A DNA stretch of 40,732 bases from Candidatus Polarisedimenticolia bacterium (lineage in GTDB: Bacteria > Acidobacteriota > Polarisedimenticolia > Gp22-AA2): contig DASYUH010000087.1 in the NCBI GenBank assembly GCA_036001465.1, forward strand, positions 1-40,732, written 5' to 3'. Every line of letters begins with the position of its first letter. Position 1 is the stretch's first letter. The notes beneath the pieces were generated by a model. That model worked only from the letters and a program-made list of their open reading frames with translations, ran no database searches and had not been told where the DNA came from. This document shows, in pieces, positions 33,095 to 40,732 of this stretch. The position numbers and the translations under genes are program-made.

Positions 33095-33436
33095 ATGAGC
33101 ACACAGCGAGTCCGTCGGGACGGGGCTGTGCCGGTCGCCAGGATCGCCGGGACGCCTCCCGACGAGCTGTCCCTTCTGCTCGACGAAATCGTCGCGAGAA
33201 AACTGTCCGACCTTCTGACGGCAGCGCGCGCGCTGTCGACCCGCATGGCGAACGTGGCTTACAGTACGCCGCAACATTCCCGAAGATGGGGACAAGGAGG
33301 CTCGCATGACGCTACGAGGCAGGACGCTCACGGGCGTGGTTTGCGTGTCGGCTCTCATGGCATTCCTCCTTCTGGCACTGGGCGCGCCGGCGTCCGGCGT
33401 GACCGGTCCGCTCGACAAGGGCGCTCCGCGGCCTGA
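33095..33436 (+). CDS. possible small protein overlapping the next gene
   Basis: The ATG at 33095 follows an excellent AAGGAGG (33084-33090). The first 55 residues look protein-like, with a helix (DELSLLLDEIVARKLSDLLTA), but the second half is Arg/Gly/Ser-rich and lies in a different frame over the well-supported gene starting at 33306. Either translation ends functionally early, or this is the remains of a small gene whose 3' part has been overwritten, or the Shine-Dalgarno match is fortuitous. There is no recognisable family. Confidence 0.3.
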   Translation: MSTQRVRRDGAVPVARIAGTPPDELSLLLDEIVARKLSDLLTAARALSTRMANVAYSTPQHSRRWGQGGSHDATRQDAHGRGLRVGSHGIPPSGTGRAGVRRDRSARQGRSAA

Positions 33437-33653
33437 GCCTGCTGCCTCCGTGTCCGGCCCCGCCGGCTGCGGGCAGGGTGCGACGGTCCCGGACATCGTG
33501 ATGCTCGAGGGATCCGGAGCCGCCCTGTCGAGCCCGGGCGGAATCGATCTCGGCGGACGGACCTGTCGCTGCAGCTGCGGATACCCCTGCAAGACCGACG
33601 CCGATTGCGGCGGCGCGATCGGGTCGTGCCGGGGCGGCATCAGCTGCTGCTGA
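33306..33653 (+). CDS. secreted Cys-rich small protein (115 aa)
   Basis: 115 residues from ATG 33306, which follows AAGGAGG at five bases. The signal peptide (VVCVSALMAFLLLALGAPASG) is followed by a Gly/Pro/Ala-rich linker. The last 30 residues are densely cysteine-bearing: TCRCSCGYPCKTDADCGG and then GSCRGGISCC, eight cysteines, with a ninth (AGCGQG) further back. The pattern C-x-C-x-C-x3-C-x5-C-x6-C-x5-CC would give a knotted, disulfide-rich domain like animal-type or bacteriocin-like microproteins. I know no bacterial family with it. It is located seven bases before the flavin monooxygenase gene and may be cotranscribed with it. Confidence 0.75.
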   Translation: MTLRGRTLTGVVCVSALMAFLLLALGAPASGVTGPLDKGAPRPEPAASVSGPAGCGQGATVPDIVMLEGSGAALSSPGGIDLGGRTCRCSCGYPCKTDADCGGAIGSCRGGISCC

Positions 33654-33660
33654 CGGGGCG

Positions 33661-34896
33661 GTGAACGACCGGACGAAACGGCGCACGGGCGCGTGCATCG
33701 TCGGCGGCGGTCCGGCCGGCCTGCTCCTGGGACTGCTCCTCGCCAGGCGCGGGGCCGAGGTCATCGTCCTCGAGGGTCACGAGACCTTCGACCGCGAATT
33801 CCGCGGCGAGGTCCTGCAGCCGAGCACGGCGCGCCTGCTCGACCAGCTGGGGCTTCTCCCGTACATCCTGGAGCAGGGGCACCTGAGGCTGACCGAGGGG
33901 CGGCTTCTCGTCCACGGCAAGCCGGCCGCCGGATTCCACTTCAAGAGGATCGCCCCGGACTATCCCTACGCCATCTGGATGCCCCAACCGGTGTTCCTCG
34001 AGGCCCTCGCCAGGAAGGCGCGCCCCTGCGCCGGCTTCCAGTGCTGGATGGGGGCGCACGTCAACGAGATCGTCGAGGAAGGGGGCGCGGTCGTCGGAGT
34101 GCGGGGCGTGCGGCACGGCAAGGAGCCGTTCGAGATCCGCGCCGACGTGGTGGTCGGCGCCGACGGGCGGCACTCCGTCCTCAGGCGGCTGGGCGGCTTC
34201 GCGACCGAGTACGAGCACCACGACTTCGACGTGATCTGGTTCGTCGTCGAGCCCCCGCCCGACTGGTCGAAGACGATCTACTTTTCGCTCGGCGGGACGC
34301 CGCTCCTCCTGCTGCCGAAGTATCCCGACCTGGTGCAGGCCGGGCTGCTCCTCCGCCCGGACGAGTGGCGCCACTGGCGCCAGGAGGGGGTCGCGGCGGT
34401 GGCCGAACGCATCGGCCGCCTGAGCCCGCTGTTCGCGAAGTTCGCCTCCTCCCTGCACGACTTCACGCCGTTCTTCCCCCTGCCGGGGGTCATTCTCCTG
34501 GTCCGGGAGTGGGCCCGGGACGGGCTCCTGCTGATCGGCGACGCGGCCCACACCATGAGCCCGGCGGGGGCGATCGGGGTCAACGTGGCGCTCTCCACGG
34601 CGGCGATCGCCGCCCAGGAGATTTATCCGCGGCTCGGCCGCGGTCCCCTTCCGAAGAGCGCCCTCGCCCGCGTCCAGGACCTGCGCGTCGGGGACGTGAA
34701 GACCCTGCACCGGCTGCAGCGCACCGCCGGCCGTGGCCTGATCGGCTCGGGAAGCGGCAACCCTGTCCTGCGCTGGCTGATCCAGCGCGCGCTGCCTCTC
34801 GCTGCCCGCTCGTGGGTCTTCCCGATCGTGCAGCGGCGCCTGTTCTTCGGCGCCCCGCTGCCGCCGCTCGACCCCGCGTTCCGCTTCGAGACTTGA
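33661..34896 (+). CDS. group A flavin monooxygenase (FAD-dependent, UbiH/PHBH-like)
   Basis: 411 residues from GTG 33661. FAD binding is shown by the N-terminal VGGGPAGLLLGLLLARRG (about 15-32) followed by an acidic strand end, by the DG motif VVGADGRHSVLRR (about 165-177), and by the GD motif LIGDAAHTMSPAGAIGVN (about 290-307). These are the three fingerprints of class A flavoprotein monooxygenases that hydroxylate aromatic or quinone substrates with NADPH and O2. In sequence style it is like tetracycline-resistance/geranylgeranyl-reductase relatives, and the substrate is open. There is a seven-base gap to the Cys-rich peptide gene upstream, and it is convergent with the dienelactone hydrolase gene. 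Confidence 0.85.
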   Translation: MNDRTKRRTGACIVGGGPAGLLLGLLLARRGAEVIVLEGHETFDREFRGEVLQPSTARLLDQLGLLPYILEQGHLRLTEGRLLVHGKPAAGFHFKRIAPDYPYAIWMPQPVFLEALARKARPCAGFQCWMGAHVNEIVEEGGAVVGVRGVRHGKEPFEIRADVVVGADGRHSVLRRLGGFATEYEHHDFDVIWFVVEPPPDWSKTIYFSLGGTPLLLLPKYPDLVQAGLLLRPDEWRHWRQEGVAAVAERIGRLSPLFAKFASSLHDFTPFFPLPGVILLVREWARDGLLLIGDAAHTMSPAGAIGVNVALSTAAIAAQEIYPRLGRGPLPKSALARVQDLRVGDVKTLHRLQRTAGRGLIGSGSGNPVLRWLIQRALPLAARSWVFPIVQRRLFFGAPLPPLDPAFRFET

Positions 34897-34902
34897 CCCG
34901 GG

Positions 34903-35688
34903 TCAGCGAAAGACCTCCTGGAACATCTCGAGCATCTTCGCCCAGGACTTCTGATCGGCGTCCGCGTTGTACGCCAGGGCGGGCATGCCGGCCGCGTCCG
35001 CATGGGGGTTGGTGAAGCTGTGCCTGGCGCCCGGGTAGCTGATCACCTCGAACTTCGCGCCGGCGGCCATCATCTCGTTCTTGAAGGCCTCCACCTGGGC
35101 CGGCGGGATCATCGGATCGTCCTCGCCCGTGAGCACCAGGATCCGCGCCCTGACCTTCCCCGGCTCCGCGGGGGTCTGGGTGGCGAGCAGCCCGTGGAAG
35201 CTCGCGACGGCGGCCAGATCCAGGCCCGATCGCGCCATGCCGAGGACCACGGCGCCGCCGAAGCAGTAGCCGATGGCGGCGATCTTCGCGGGGTCGACCT
35301 TGGGGTTCCGTTTGAGCTGGTCGAGGGCCGCGTTGAACCGCGCCGTCAGGACGGAGGCGTCCTTCGTGGCCTCGTTCATGAACGCCTCGGCGTCCTTCGG
35401 ATGGGTGGTCACCTTTCCCTTGCCGTACAGGTCGAGAGCGAACCCCACGTAACCGGCCGCCGCGAGCCTCTTGGCCTGGTTCCGGGCATGCTCGTTGTGT
35501 CCCCACCATTCGTGGACGACGATGACGCCGGGCCGCCTGCCCTTGACCGCATCGTCCCAGGCGAAGAATCCCTGCAGCCTGGTCTCCCCCTGCCGGTATT
35601 CGACCTCCCTGGTCCTGATCGCGGCGGAGGCCGCAGTCCCCAACGCCAGCGAGGCGAACGCCACTGCCAAGGCCCGTCCGGTGCGCAT
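34903..35688 (-). CDS. exported dienelactone hydrolase family protein
   Basis: 261 residues. A signal peptide (LAVAFASLALGTAASAA) precedes an alpha/beta hydrolase of the dienelactone hydrolase type: oxyanion-region strand GVIVVHEWWG, nucleophile elbow IGYCFGGAVVL (catalytic Cys), acid LTGEDDPMIPP and His in PGARHSFTNP. Classical DLH hydrolyses dienelactone in chlorocatechol breakdown in the cytosol, but exported paralogues like this one are common and their substrates unknown. It is divergent from the AhpD-like gene (135-base spacer). Confidence 0.85.
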   Translation of the reverse strand: MRTGRALAVAFASLALGTAASAAIRTREVEYRQGETRLQGFFAWDDAVKGRRPGVIVVHEWWGHNEHARNQAKRLAAAGYVGFALDLYGKGKVTTHPKDAEAFMNEATKDASVLTARFNAALDQLKRNPKVDPAKIAAIGYCFGGAVVLGMARSGLDLAAVASFHGLLATQTPAEPGKVRARILVLTGEDDPMIPPAQVEAFKNEMMAAGAKFEVISYPGARHSFTNPHADAAGMPALAYNADADQKSWAKMLEMFQEVFR

Positions 35689-35823
35689 GTGTCATCCTCC
35701 ATTCGGTGCTCCCTGTTTACAACAAAGGCGAGCCCCAAGACAAGAACGGGGAAGGACGCGGGTAAGATGGCTGCGCGAGCAAACCCCGGCCGTTCCGCCG
35801 CCACGTTCGAGAGGAGACGACCC

Positions 35824-36156
35824 ATGGACACCTACTACCACCCGAAAGACCTCGCCCATTTCGCCGACCTGGGGAAGGGGAACCCGGCCCTGTGGGAGAA
35901 GTTCCAGGCCTACTACGGGGCCGTCTTCGCCCCGGGGGCCCTGACCGAGAGGGAGAAATCGCTCATCGCCCTCGCCGTGGCGCACGCCGTCCAGTGCCCC
36001 TACTGCATCGACGCCTACACGCAGGCCAGCCTCGAGAAGGGATCGAACATCGAGGAGATGACCGAGGCGGTGCACGTCGCCTGCGCCATCCGGGGCGGCG
36101 CCTCGCTCGTCCACGGCGTCCAGATGCGCAACGCCGCCACGAAGATCTCGATGTAG
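35824..36156 (+). CDS. AhpD/carboxymuconolactone decarboxylase-like protein next to arsS
   Basis: 110 residues from ATG 35824 with GAGGAG upstream. It has the AhpD/CMD all-helical fold with the redox motif QCPYCIDAYTQ (C-P-Y-C, about 59-69). Proteins of exactly this kind accompany ArsS-type radical SAM enzymes and are usually called arsenosugar-biosynthesis-associated peroxidase-like proteins. The ArsS-like gene follows ten bases later on the same strand. The role may be reductive protection or handling of a thiol intermediate; no direct arsenic-binding Cys set is visible beyond CPYC. Confidence 0.8.
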   Translation: MDTYYHPKDLAHFADLGKGNPALWEKFQAYYGAVFAPGALTEREKSLIALAVAHAVQCPYCIDAYTQASLEKGSNIEEMTEAVHVACAIRGGASLVHGVQMRNAATKISM

Positions 36157-36165
36157 GATTCCACC

Positions 36166-37212
36166 ATGCCGGTCCAGACCCGAAGCCTCAAGGCCCGCGG
36201 CGAGGCACTCTCGTCGGCGGCCGAGCAGGTGCGCCTCCTGCAATCCGGCGGCGGATTCCCGCGCTTCGAGGAGACCCTGGCGCGGGCGTCGCTCGATCCG
36301 CTCGGGGCGACCGGCATCGCGGTCTTCCAGATCAACGTCGGGAAGCTCTGCAACCAGACGTGCCGCCACTGCCACGTGGACGCGGGCCCGGACCGCACCG
36401 AATCGATGTCGCGCGAGACGGCGGAGATGTGCATGGCCGCCCTGGCGCGGTCCGACATCCCGACCGTCGACATCACCGGCGGGGCGCCCGAGCTGAACCC
36501 GAGCTTCCGGTACCTGGTCGTCGAGTCGAGGAGGCTCGGGCGGCACGTGATGGACCGGTGCAACCTGAGCGTGCTGCTCCTTCCTGCCCAGGCGGATCTC
36601 GCGGCGTTCCTGGCGGGGCACGCCGTCGAGATCGTGGCGTCTCTTCCGTCGGTGGCCCCTTCGCAGACGGACGCGCAGCGGGGCGCGGGGGTGTTCGGGA
36701 AATCGATCGCGGCGCTCCGCGTCCTGAACGATCTGGGGTATGGCCGGGAAGGGAGCGGCCTGGTCCTGAACCTGGTCACGAACCCGGTCGGCGCCTTCCT
36801 GCCGCCCTCGCAAGAGTCCCAGGAGGAGCACTTCCGGAGTCGCCTCGCCCGCGACCACGGCGTCGTGTTCAACCGCCTCTACACCATCACCAACATGCCG
36901 ATCAGCCGCTTCCTCGAGTTCCTGCTCGAATCCGGCAACTACGAGGGCTACATGCGGCGTCTGGTGGACGCCTTCAATCCCGCCGCCGCCCGGTCGGTCA
37001 TGTGCCGGTCCATGCTGTCGGTCGGCTGGGACGGGCGGCTCTACGATTGCGACTTCAACCAGATGCTCGAGCTGGCCCTCGGGCCCGGCGTGCCGGCCCA
37101 CGTCCGCGACTTCGATCCGGCCTCCCTGGGAGCGCGGCGCATCGTCACGGGGAACCATTGCTACGGCTGCACCGCCGGCGCAGGCTCCTCCTGCGGCGGG
37201 ACCACGACCTGA
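36166..37212 (+). CDS. arsS: ArsS-type radical SAM protein (arsenosugar biosynthesis)
   Basis: 348 residues. The radical SAM cluster motif is GKLCNQTCRHCHVDAGP (C-x3-C-x2-C, about 61-69), followed by the GGAPELNP SAM-contact region (about 105-112). The C-terminus has the auxiliary cysteines MCRSML, YDCDFNQML and NHCYGCTAGAGSSCGG, the DUF3641/SPASM-like end that defines ArsS-like proteins. ArsS is proposed to attach the adenosyl/ribosyl group to dimethylated arsenic during arsenosugar synthesis. Normally ArsM (arsenite methyltransferase) is nearby; here only the AhpD-like partner is, so the pair may rely on an ArsM elsewhere or act on another substrate. Confidence 0.88.
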   Translation: MPVQTRSLKARGEALSSAAEQVRLLQSGGGFPRFEETLARASLDPLGATGIAVFQINVGKLCNQTCRHCHVDAGPDRTESMSRETAEMCMAALARSDIPTVDITGGAPELNPSFRYLVVESRRLGRHVMDRCNLSVLLLPAQADLAAFLAGHAVEIVASLPSVAPSQTDAQRGAGVFGKSIAALRVLNDLGYGREGSGLVLNLVTNPVGAFLPPSQESQEEHFRSRLARDHGVVFNRLYTITNMPISRFLEFLLESGNYEGYMRRLVDAFNPAAARSVMCRSMLSVGWDGRLYDCDFNQMLELALGPGVPAHVRDFDPASLGARRIVTGNHCYGCTAGAGSSCGGTTT

Positions 37213-37275
37213 CCGGTCCTGGGAGGGAGCCCCCCGCCCTTGCAACCACACCGGCCCGGCCCCATATTGACCCGC

Positions 37276-37782
37276 GTGAAAACGACTGGAGTCGCCTTCG
37301 CCCTGCTCCTCGTCGCCGTGCCCGCCGCCGCCATCGACGTGCCCCAGTCGCGCCAGGAGTTCGTCAAGGCCGTGACCAAGGGCGCCCGTGGCGCCAGCAT
37401 GGAGACGTTCACGGCCGGGCGCGACTTCGAGACCATCTACCGGCTCGTCGAGAAGAAGGCCGCCGCCTGCCTCGACGTGGAGGTGAAGCGCTCGGCGAAC
37501 GTCGGCTATTGGGAGAGGAGCTCCTCGGACTACAACCCGACCGTTCGAAGGGCCGGAAACGGCAAAGGGGAATTCGCGCTTCAGGTCATTCACCGGCCTC
37601 GCGCCATCGGGGAGAAGACATCAGCGGGGGGTCTCTACATCATGGCGGCCGATATGCAGTCCCTGGGTGGCGGGCGAACGAAGATCGTGTTCTACCAGCC
37701 GACGATCGGCCACAAGAAGATCACGAAGAGCGTGAAGTCGTGGCTCTCGGGCGAGGACGCCCCCTGCCCGAAGATGAAATAG
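37276..37782 (+). CDS. small exported protein, unknown function
   Basis: 168 residues from GTG 37276; the frame is open back to 37240, but the signal peptide (MKTTGVAFALLLVAVPAAA) begins at the GTG. The mature part has two cysteines (AACLDVEV and APCPKMK), a strand-rich centre (KIVFYQPTIGHKKITKSV), and no motif I recognise. It resembles DUF-type periplasmic proteins with a START-like or lipocalin fold, but I am not able to place it. It is 63 bases downstream of arsS and may be cotranscribed with it. It is convergent with the haloperoxidase-like gene, with a four-base gap. Confidence 0.6.
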   Translation: MKTTGVAFALLLVAVPAAAIDVPQSRQEFVKAVTKGARGASMETFTAGRDFETIYRLVEKKAAACLDVEVKRSANVGYWERSSSDYNPTVRRAGNGKGEFALQVIHRPRAIGEKTSAGGLYIMAADMQSLGGGRTKIVFYQPTIGHKKITKSVKSWLSGEDAPCPKMK

Positions 37783-37786
37783 GCCT

Positions 37787-39802
37787 CTACCGGCTGCCCG
37801 CACAGGGGCCGGGATGGTCGCCGTGGGCCAGATGCGCGGGGACCGCCGCCGCACCGACCTCGATCGTCTCCGCTCTCGATGCGGACCCCGGGGCATGGCA
37901 CAGTGTCACCGTTCCCGGACCGTAGAGCTCCCGGGCCCTCGTCCAGGCCTTGGAGCCGATGCGGGAGCCGGCGATGCGCGAAGGATAGTCGTCGTAGTAC
38001 GGATGGATCCCGCCGAAGCGCCGCGAGATGCCCGCCAGATCGGCCGCGTCATAATAGGTCGCCCACTGCAACTCGACCGTCTGGCTGGGACCCCGCTCGA
38101 TGGCGAGGTACTGGTTTGCGGCCGCCACGAAGCTCCCGATCCCCCCCGGTAGAAACGGCGTGCCGGTGATCGCCGCCAGCACCTCAGCCGCCGACCGGCT
38201 GAAGGTGCTGTGCCCCGATGTGTAGCCGGGGAACGGCGGCGTCACGAAGTTCCTCGGCATGTACGGCAGCCACAGCACGCCGCGCCTCCAGCCGGCGCCG
38301 CTCGCCTTAACGGTCGGATCGCCCGGGGGCCCGGCCCAGGCGCGGATGGCGATCTCGCCGCGGTAGGCCGCGAGGCTCTCGTGCCGGCCGCCGGGCTGCG
38401 AGGACTCCGCCGTGATGACCTCGATGAGATCCGGAACGAGCGGCAGCCCGGAGGGATGGTACGACGAGAGCGACGGATCGCTCGATTGTCCGAGCCCGGC
38501 CATGTAGCGGATGAGGGTGATCGGCCGGGACGAGTCGTAGACGTTCTTGTTCCCCCAGGCCCAGATCGCGGCGTCGTGGACGGCGCCATTGAGCGCCAGG
38601 TACACCTTCACGTCCCACTCGAGGTCGTTGACCGCCCTCCCCTTCCCGCCGATGCGCTTGTTGCCGCGCATCAGAGGAAGGTCGGACATGGAGTTGGCGA
38701 TCACGTTCCAATGCCCCGGCGGCGTCTCCGATCGTGGGCCGTCCGCCCAGAATTCCGTGACCACCCGCTGGAAATCGGCGCGGTTGACGACGTTCGGCGC
38801 ATACCCCGTGCCGGTGAACGGGTTCTCCGGATGGCCCGTGCCGTCGTCCCTGCCCAGCGAATTGTTGAGAATCGCCCCGGGCGAGATGTCGACCGTCGCT
38901 CCCTGCGCCGTATCAATGCGGCTGCTCAGCCTGATCAGCTCCACCATCGCATCCTTCACAATGTCATCCCCGGCGTTCCCCAGGCGGGGCTGAGGACCCG
39001 GATCCAGCGGGAGACCGGTCGCCGGGTCCCTGTCCCCGGGCAGCAACGCGAACGGTCGCACGTCGGCCCAGCCGACGCCGACGAAGCCCTGGATGGACCG
39101 GCCGATCGGGATGCCGTTCTGCGTGACGAAGAAGTCGAACGCCAGCGGCTGCCAGCGGTTCGGATCGACGATGGGCCCGACGCCCGGGAGCTTGAAGATC
39201 AGCTCCGGATTCACGGGGACGTAGCCGGTGTCGTCGGGATGGCAGAGCCCGACCCCCTCGTTCGAGCCGTCGGTCTGGCCGTAGGCGATCACGGCGGCGG
39301 CGATCCGGTTCCCGAGAGCCGCCGGCGCCCCCCCCTCGAGCGACGTGAACGCCCGGTCGTAGCCCAGCGCGTCCATCTGGGCGTCGAACGCCGCCTGCGA
39401 GGTCGCGGCTTTGGGATGGCACGGCCTGCCCTCGAGATCCAGGTAGCCGGCCGGGAAACGGTACTTCAGGATCCTGTAGGCGGCGTAGCTGATCGCCTCC
39501 GCGCGCGCGGCCTCGACATCCGGGGCGCGCTGCTTCTCCCGGACCAGGTAGCCGACCGCCGCGGGGGCGTAGGCCGCCCACGCGTCCCACATCCCCACCG
39601 ACAGGTGGAACAGGTTGCGGGCATGCACCGGGGGCTTGGGGATGTCGATGCGGATGGCATCGAGCAGCCGCTCGTTCCACAGGCGCGCCACGCTGGGTCC
39701 GGAGTCGGCGGAAACCGGCGCCTGGGCGGAGCGGATCGGGGAGGCCGCCGCGGCGAGCACCACGAGCAAGACAGAAAGCGTCCATGACGGCCTGTAGCCC
39801 AA
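37787..39802 (-). CDS. vanadium-dependent haloperoxidase-like protein
   Basis: 671 residues with a signal peptide (LSVLLVVLAAAASPIRSAQA). The C-terminal half has the vanadate/phosphate pocket of the VHPO/PAP2 superfamily in full: K and R seven residues apart in NKNVYDSSRPI, the SGH motif in PGYTSGHSTFSRSAAEV, and the second Arg and His six residues apart in SRRFGGIHPYYDD, including the Asp four residues after the His. These spacings equal those of Curvularia chloroperoxidase. The N-terminal 350 residues are all-helical, as in bacterial homologues. Expected chemistry is H2O2-dependent halide oxidation or phosphatase-like hydrolysis; which one cannot be told from sequence. It stands alone, convergent with the small exported protein and divergent from the MFS gene. 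Confidence 0.8.
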   Translation of the reverse strand: MGYRPSWTLSVLLVVLAAAASPIRSAQAPVSADSGPSVARLWNERLLDAIRIDIPKPPVHARNLFHLSVGMWDAWAAYAPAAVGYLVREKQRAPDVEAARAEAISYAAYRILKYRFPAGYLDLEGRPCHPKAATSQAAFDAQMDALGYDRAFTSLEGGAPAALGNRIAAAVIAYGQTDGSNEGVGLCHPDDTGYVPVNPELIFKLPGVGPIVDPNRWQPLAFDFFVTQNGIPIGRSIQGFVGVGWADVRPFALLPGDRDPATGLPLDPGPQPRLGNAGDDIVKDAMVELIRLSSRIDTAQGATVDISPGAILNNSLGRDDGTGHPENPFTGTGYAPNVVNRADFQRVVTEFWADGPRSETPPGHWNVIANSMSDLPLMRGNKRIGGKGRAVNDLEWDVKVYLALNGAVHDAAIWAWGNKNVYDSSRPITLIRYMAGLGQSSDPSLSSYHPSGLPLVPDLIEVITAESSQPGGRHESLAAYRGEIAIRAWAGPPGDPTVKASGAGWRRGVLWLPYMPRNFVTPPFPGYTSGHSTFSRSAAEVLAAITGTPFLPGGIGSFVAAANQYLAIERGPSQTVELQWATYYDAADLAGISRRFGGIHPYYDDYPSRIAGSRIGSKAWTRARELYGPGTVTLCHAPGSASRAETIEVGAAAVPAHLAHGDHPGPCAGSR

Positions 39803-39920
39803 GCCGGGGCCCCCCTCGAAGGTTGAGCCTTTTCAGTACGCCGCGCCCGAGGCAAATGCAAGGGAAAAGGGGATCTGTCCGGCTTGCTCCCGAATGCCTG
39901 TTCGCGTAGGCTGGCCCGCC

Positions 39921-40732
39921 ATGACCCGCACCCCGGCCGGCAGGAGCGCTGTTCTCTTCATTTTCATGACGGTGCTCGTCGATACCATCGGGTTCGGAAT
40001 CATCCTTCCCGTCCTGCCCGCCCTGATCGTCCAGCTGACCGGTGAGGGCCTGAGCAAGGCCTCGACGTACGGAGGCTGGCTGTGGTTCGTGTATGCCGTC
40101 ATGCAGTTCTTCTGCGCCCCCGTGCTCGGGAACCTGAGCGACCACTTCGGGCGCCGGCCGGTGATCCTCTTCGCGGTCTTCGCGCTCGGCGTCGATTACC
40201 TCATCATGGGGCTCGCCCCGGGTTTGGCCTGGCTGTTCGTCGGCCGGACGATTGCCGGGATGGCGGGCGCGTCCTTCACGCCTGCGTACGCCTATCTCGC
40301 CGATGTCAGCCCCCCTCACCGGCGCGCGCAGAATTTCGGGCTGGTCGGCGCGGCGTTCGGCATGGGGTTCATCATCGGACCGGCGGTCGGCGGCCTGCTC
40401 GGAACGTTCGGTCCCAGGGCCCCCTTCTTCGCGGCAGCCGGCCTGTTGCTCCTGAACGTCCTCTTCGGCCTGTTCGCGTTGCCGGAATCGCTGGCGCCGG
40501 AATCGCGGCGCCCTTTCGACCTGAAGCGCGCCAACCCGCTGGGCACGCTGATGCACCTGCGCAGGTACCCCACGGTGCTCGGATTGGCGGGAGCCCTGTT
40601 CCTCTGGCAGCTCGGCCACCAGGTGCTCCCCAGCACCTGGGCGTTCTACACCATGCTCAAGTTCCACTGGTCGGAGGCGCAGGTCGGGGCCTCGCTGGCT
40701 TTCGTCGGGGTCATCATGGCGATCAGCACCGG
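39921..40732 (+). CDS. MFS drug-efflux transporter (Tet/TCR-like), 3' end beyond the window
   Basis: ATG 39921; 270 codons are present and the frame is still open at the window edge. The first helix reads LFIFMTVLVDTIGFGIILPV, and the loop between helices 2 and 3 carries the family motif A (GNLSDHFGRRPVI), followed by motif C-like AFGMGFIIGPAVGGLLG in helix 5. This is the TetA-type/DHA1 class of proton-coupled efflux pumps. The central loop (PESLAPESRRPFDLKRA) and helices 7 and 8 follow. The substrate is not predictable. It is divergent from the haloperoxidase-like gene with a 118-base spacer. Confidence 0.85.
   Translation, partial: MTRTPAGRSAVLFIFMTVLVDTIGFGIILPVLPALIVQLTGEGLSKASTYGGWLWFVYAVMQFFCAPVLGNLSDHFGRRPVILFAVFALGVDYLIMGLAPGLAWLFVGRTIAGMAGASFTPAYAYLADVSPPHRRAQNFGLVGAAFGMGFIIGPAVGGLLGTFGPRAPFFAAAGLLLLNVLFGLFALPESLAPESRRPFDLKRANPLGTLMHLRRYPTVLGLAGALFLWQLGHQVLPSTWAFYTMLKFHWSEAQVGASLAFVGVIMAIST

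Noticed and set aside
35892-37925. A 677-codon plus-strand frame through the arsS region
   Set aside because: It overlaps three well-supported genes in a different frame and gives an Arg/Pro-rich product without domains.
1-40732. tRNA, rRNA, CRISPR arrays, transposases, phage genes, attachment sites
   Set aside because: Looked for by eye and not found; no CCA-ended cloverleaf, no regular spaced repeats and no DDE/tyrosine recombinase motifs were seen.

Overview
This is a GC-rich bacterial chromosome segment, roughly two-thirds G+C by eye. The genes are densely packed on both strands, many have GTG starts, and many carry signal peptides. I see no tRNA, rRNA, CRISPR array, insertion sequence or phage module. 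The gene mix is a TolB-propeller/amidohydrolase fusion, Kelch and PQQ-like propellers, an ECF sigma/zinc-finger anti-sigma pair, an ArsS-type radical SAM protein and a PhoD phosphatase. It would suit a soil or sediment Acidobacteriota-like, or another deep-branching Gram-negative, lineage. That placement is inference, because no phylogenetic marker lies in the window.

Layout. 1-4.1 kb: the end of a c-type cytochrome of the di-heme peroxidase/MauG kind, an AIF-like FAD/NAD oxidoreductase and a convergent Kef-type cation/proton antiporter. 4.3-7.8 kb: a very large secreted Kelch-repeat protein on the minus strand. 7.8-12.3 kb, the most novel-looking locus: three consecutive tiny genes (49, 53 and 54 codons), each with a near-perfect Shine-Dalgarno. 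They share the leader motif [IV]E-x-LEERIAP-[SD] and have divergent Gly/Asn/Pro/Ser-rich tails containing PGN[EQ]. A gene fusing a PqqD-like domain, an M50 metalloprotease and a HlyD-type adaptor follows, then a secreted seven-repeat propeller. I read this as a peptide precursor plus processing/export system. Hairpins lie between the small genes and before the fusion gene. 12.3-22.5 kb: a polytopic GT-C-like membrane protein, a PQQ-like propeller, a small secreted six-cysteine protein, PhoD and the TolB-amidohydrolase. 22.6-25.8 kb: two genes that look internally deleted and frameshifted (an FtsH N-terminal remnant and a PAS histidine kinase) flank an SGNH hydrolase.

25.8-33 kb: a YacP-like NYN RNase, a fatty-acid desaturase, a small secreted protein, and a minus-strand stress-type cluster. 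The cluster contains a thioredoxin-like protein, ECF sigma factor, anti-sigma factor and membrane protein. The thioredoxin-like gene is interrupted by one in-frame UGA exactly where a CxxC redox motif would begin (UGGC). A bSECIS-like stem-loop begins immediately after it, so I call it a selenoprotein. A 1-Cys peroxiredoxin is divergently transcribed from it and is followed by a TlpA-like thioredoxin, so the segment looks like a thiol/peroxide defence region. 33-40.7 kb: a secreted nine-cysteine peptide, a group A flavin monooxygenase, a secreted dienelactone hydrolase, an AhpD-like protein next to an ArsS-type radical SAM protein, a small exported protein, a vanadium haloperoxidase-like enzyme with all its vanadate-binding residues, and the start of a Tet-like MFS transporter cut by the window edge.

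The only intergenic stretch above 300 bases is 14047-14393, described as a feature. All functional statements come from motif reading by eye; no database search was run.
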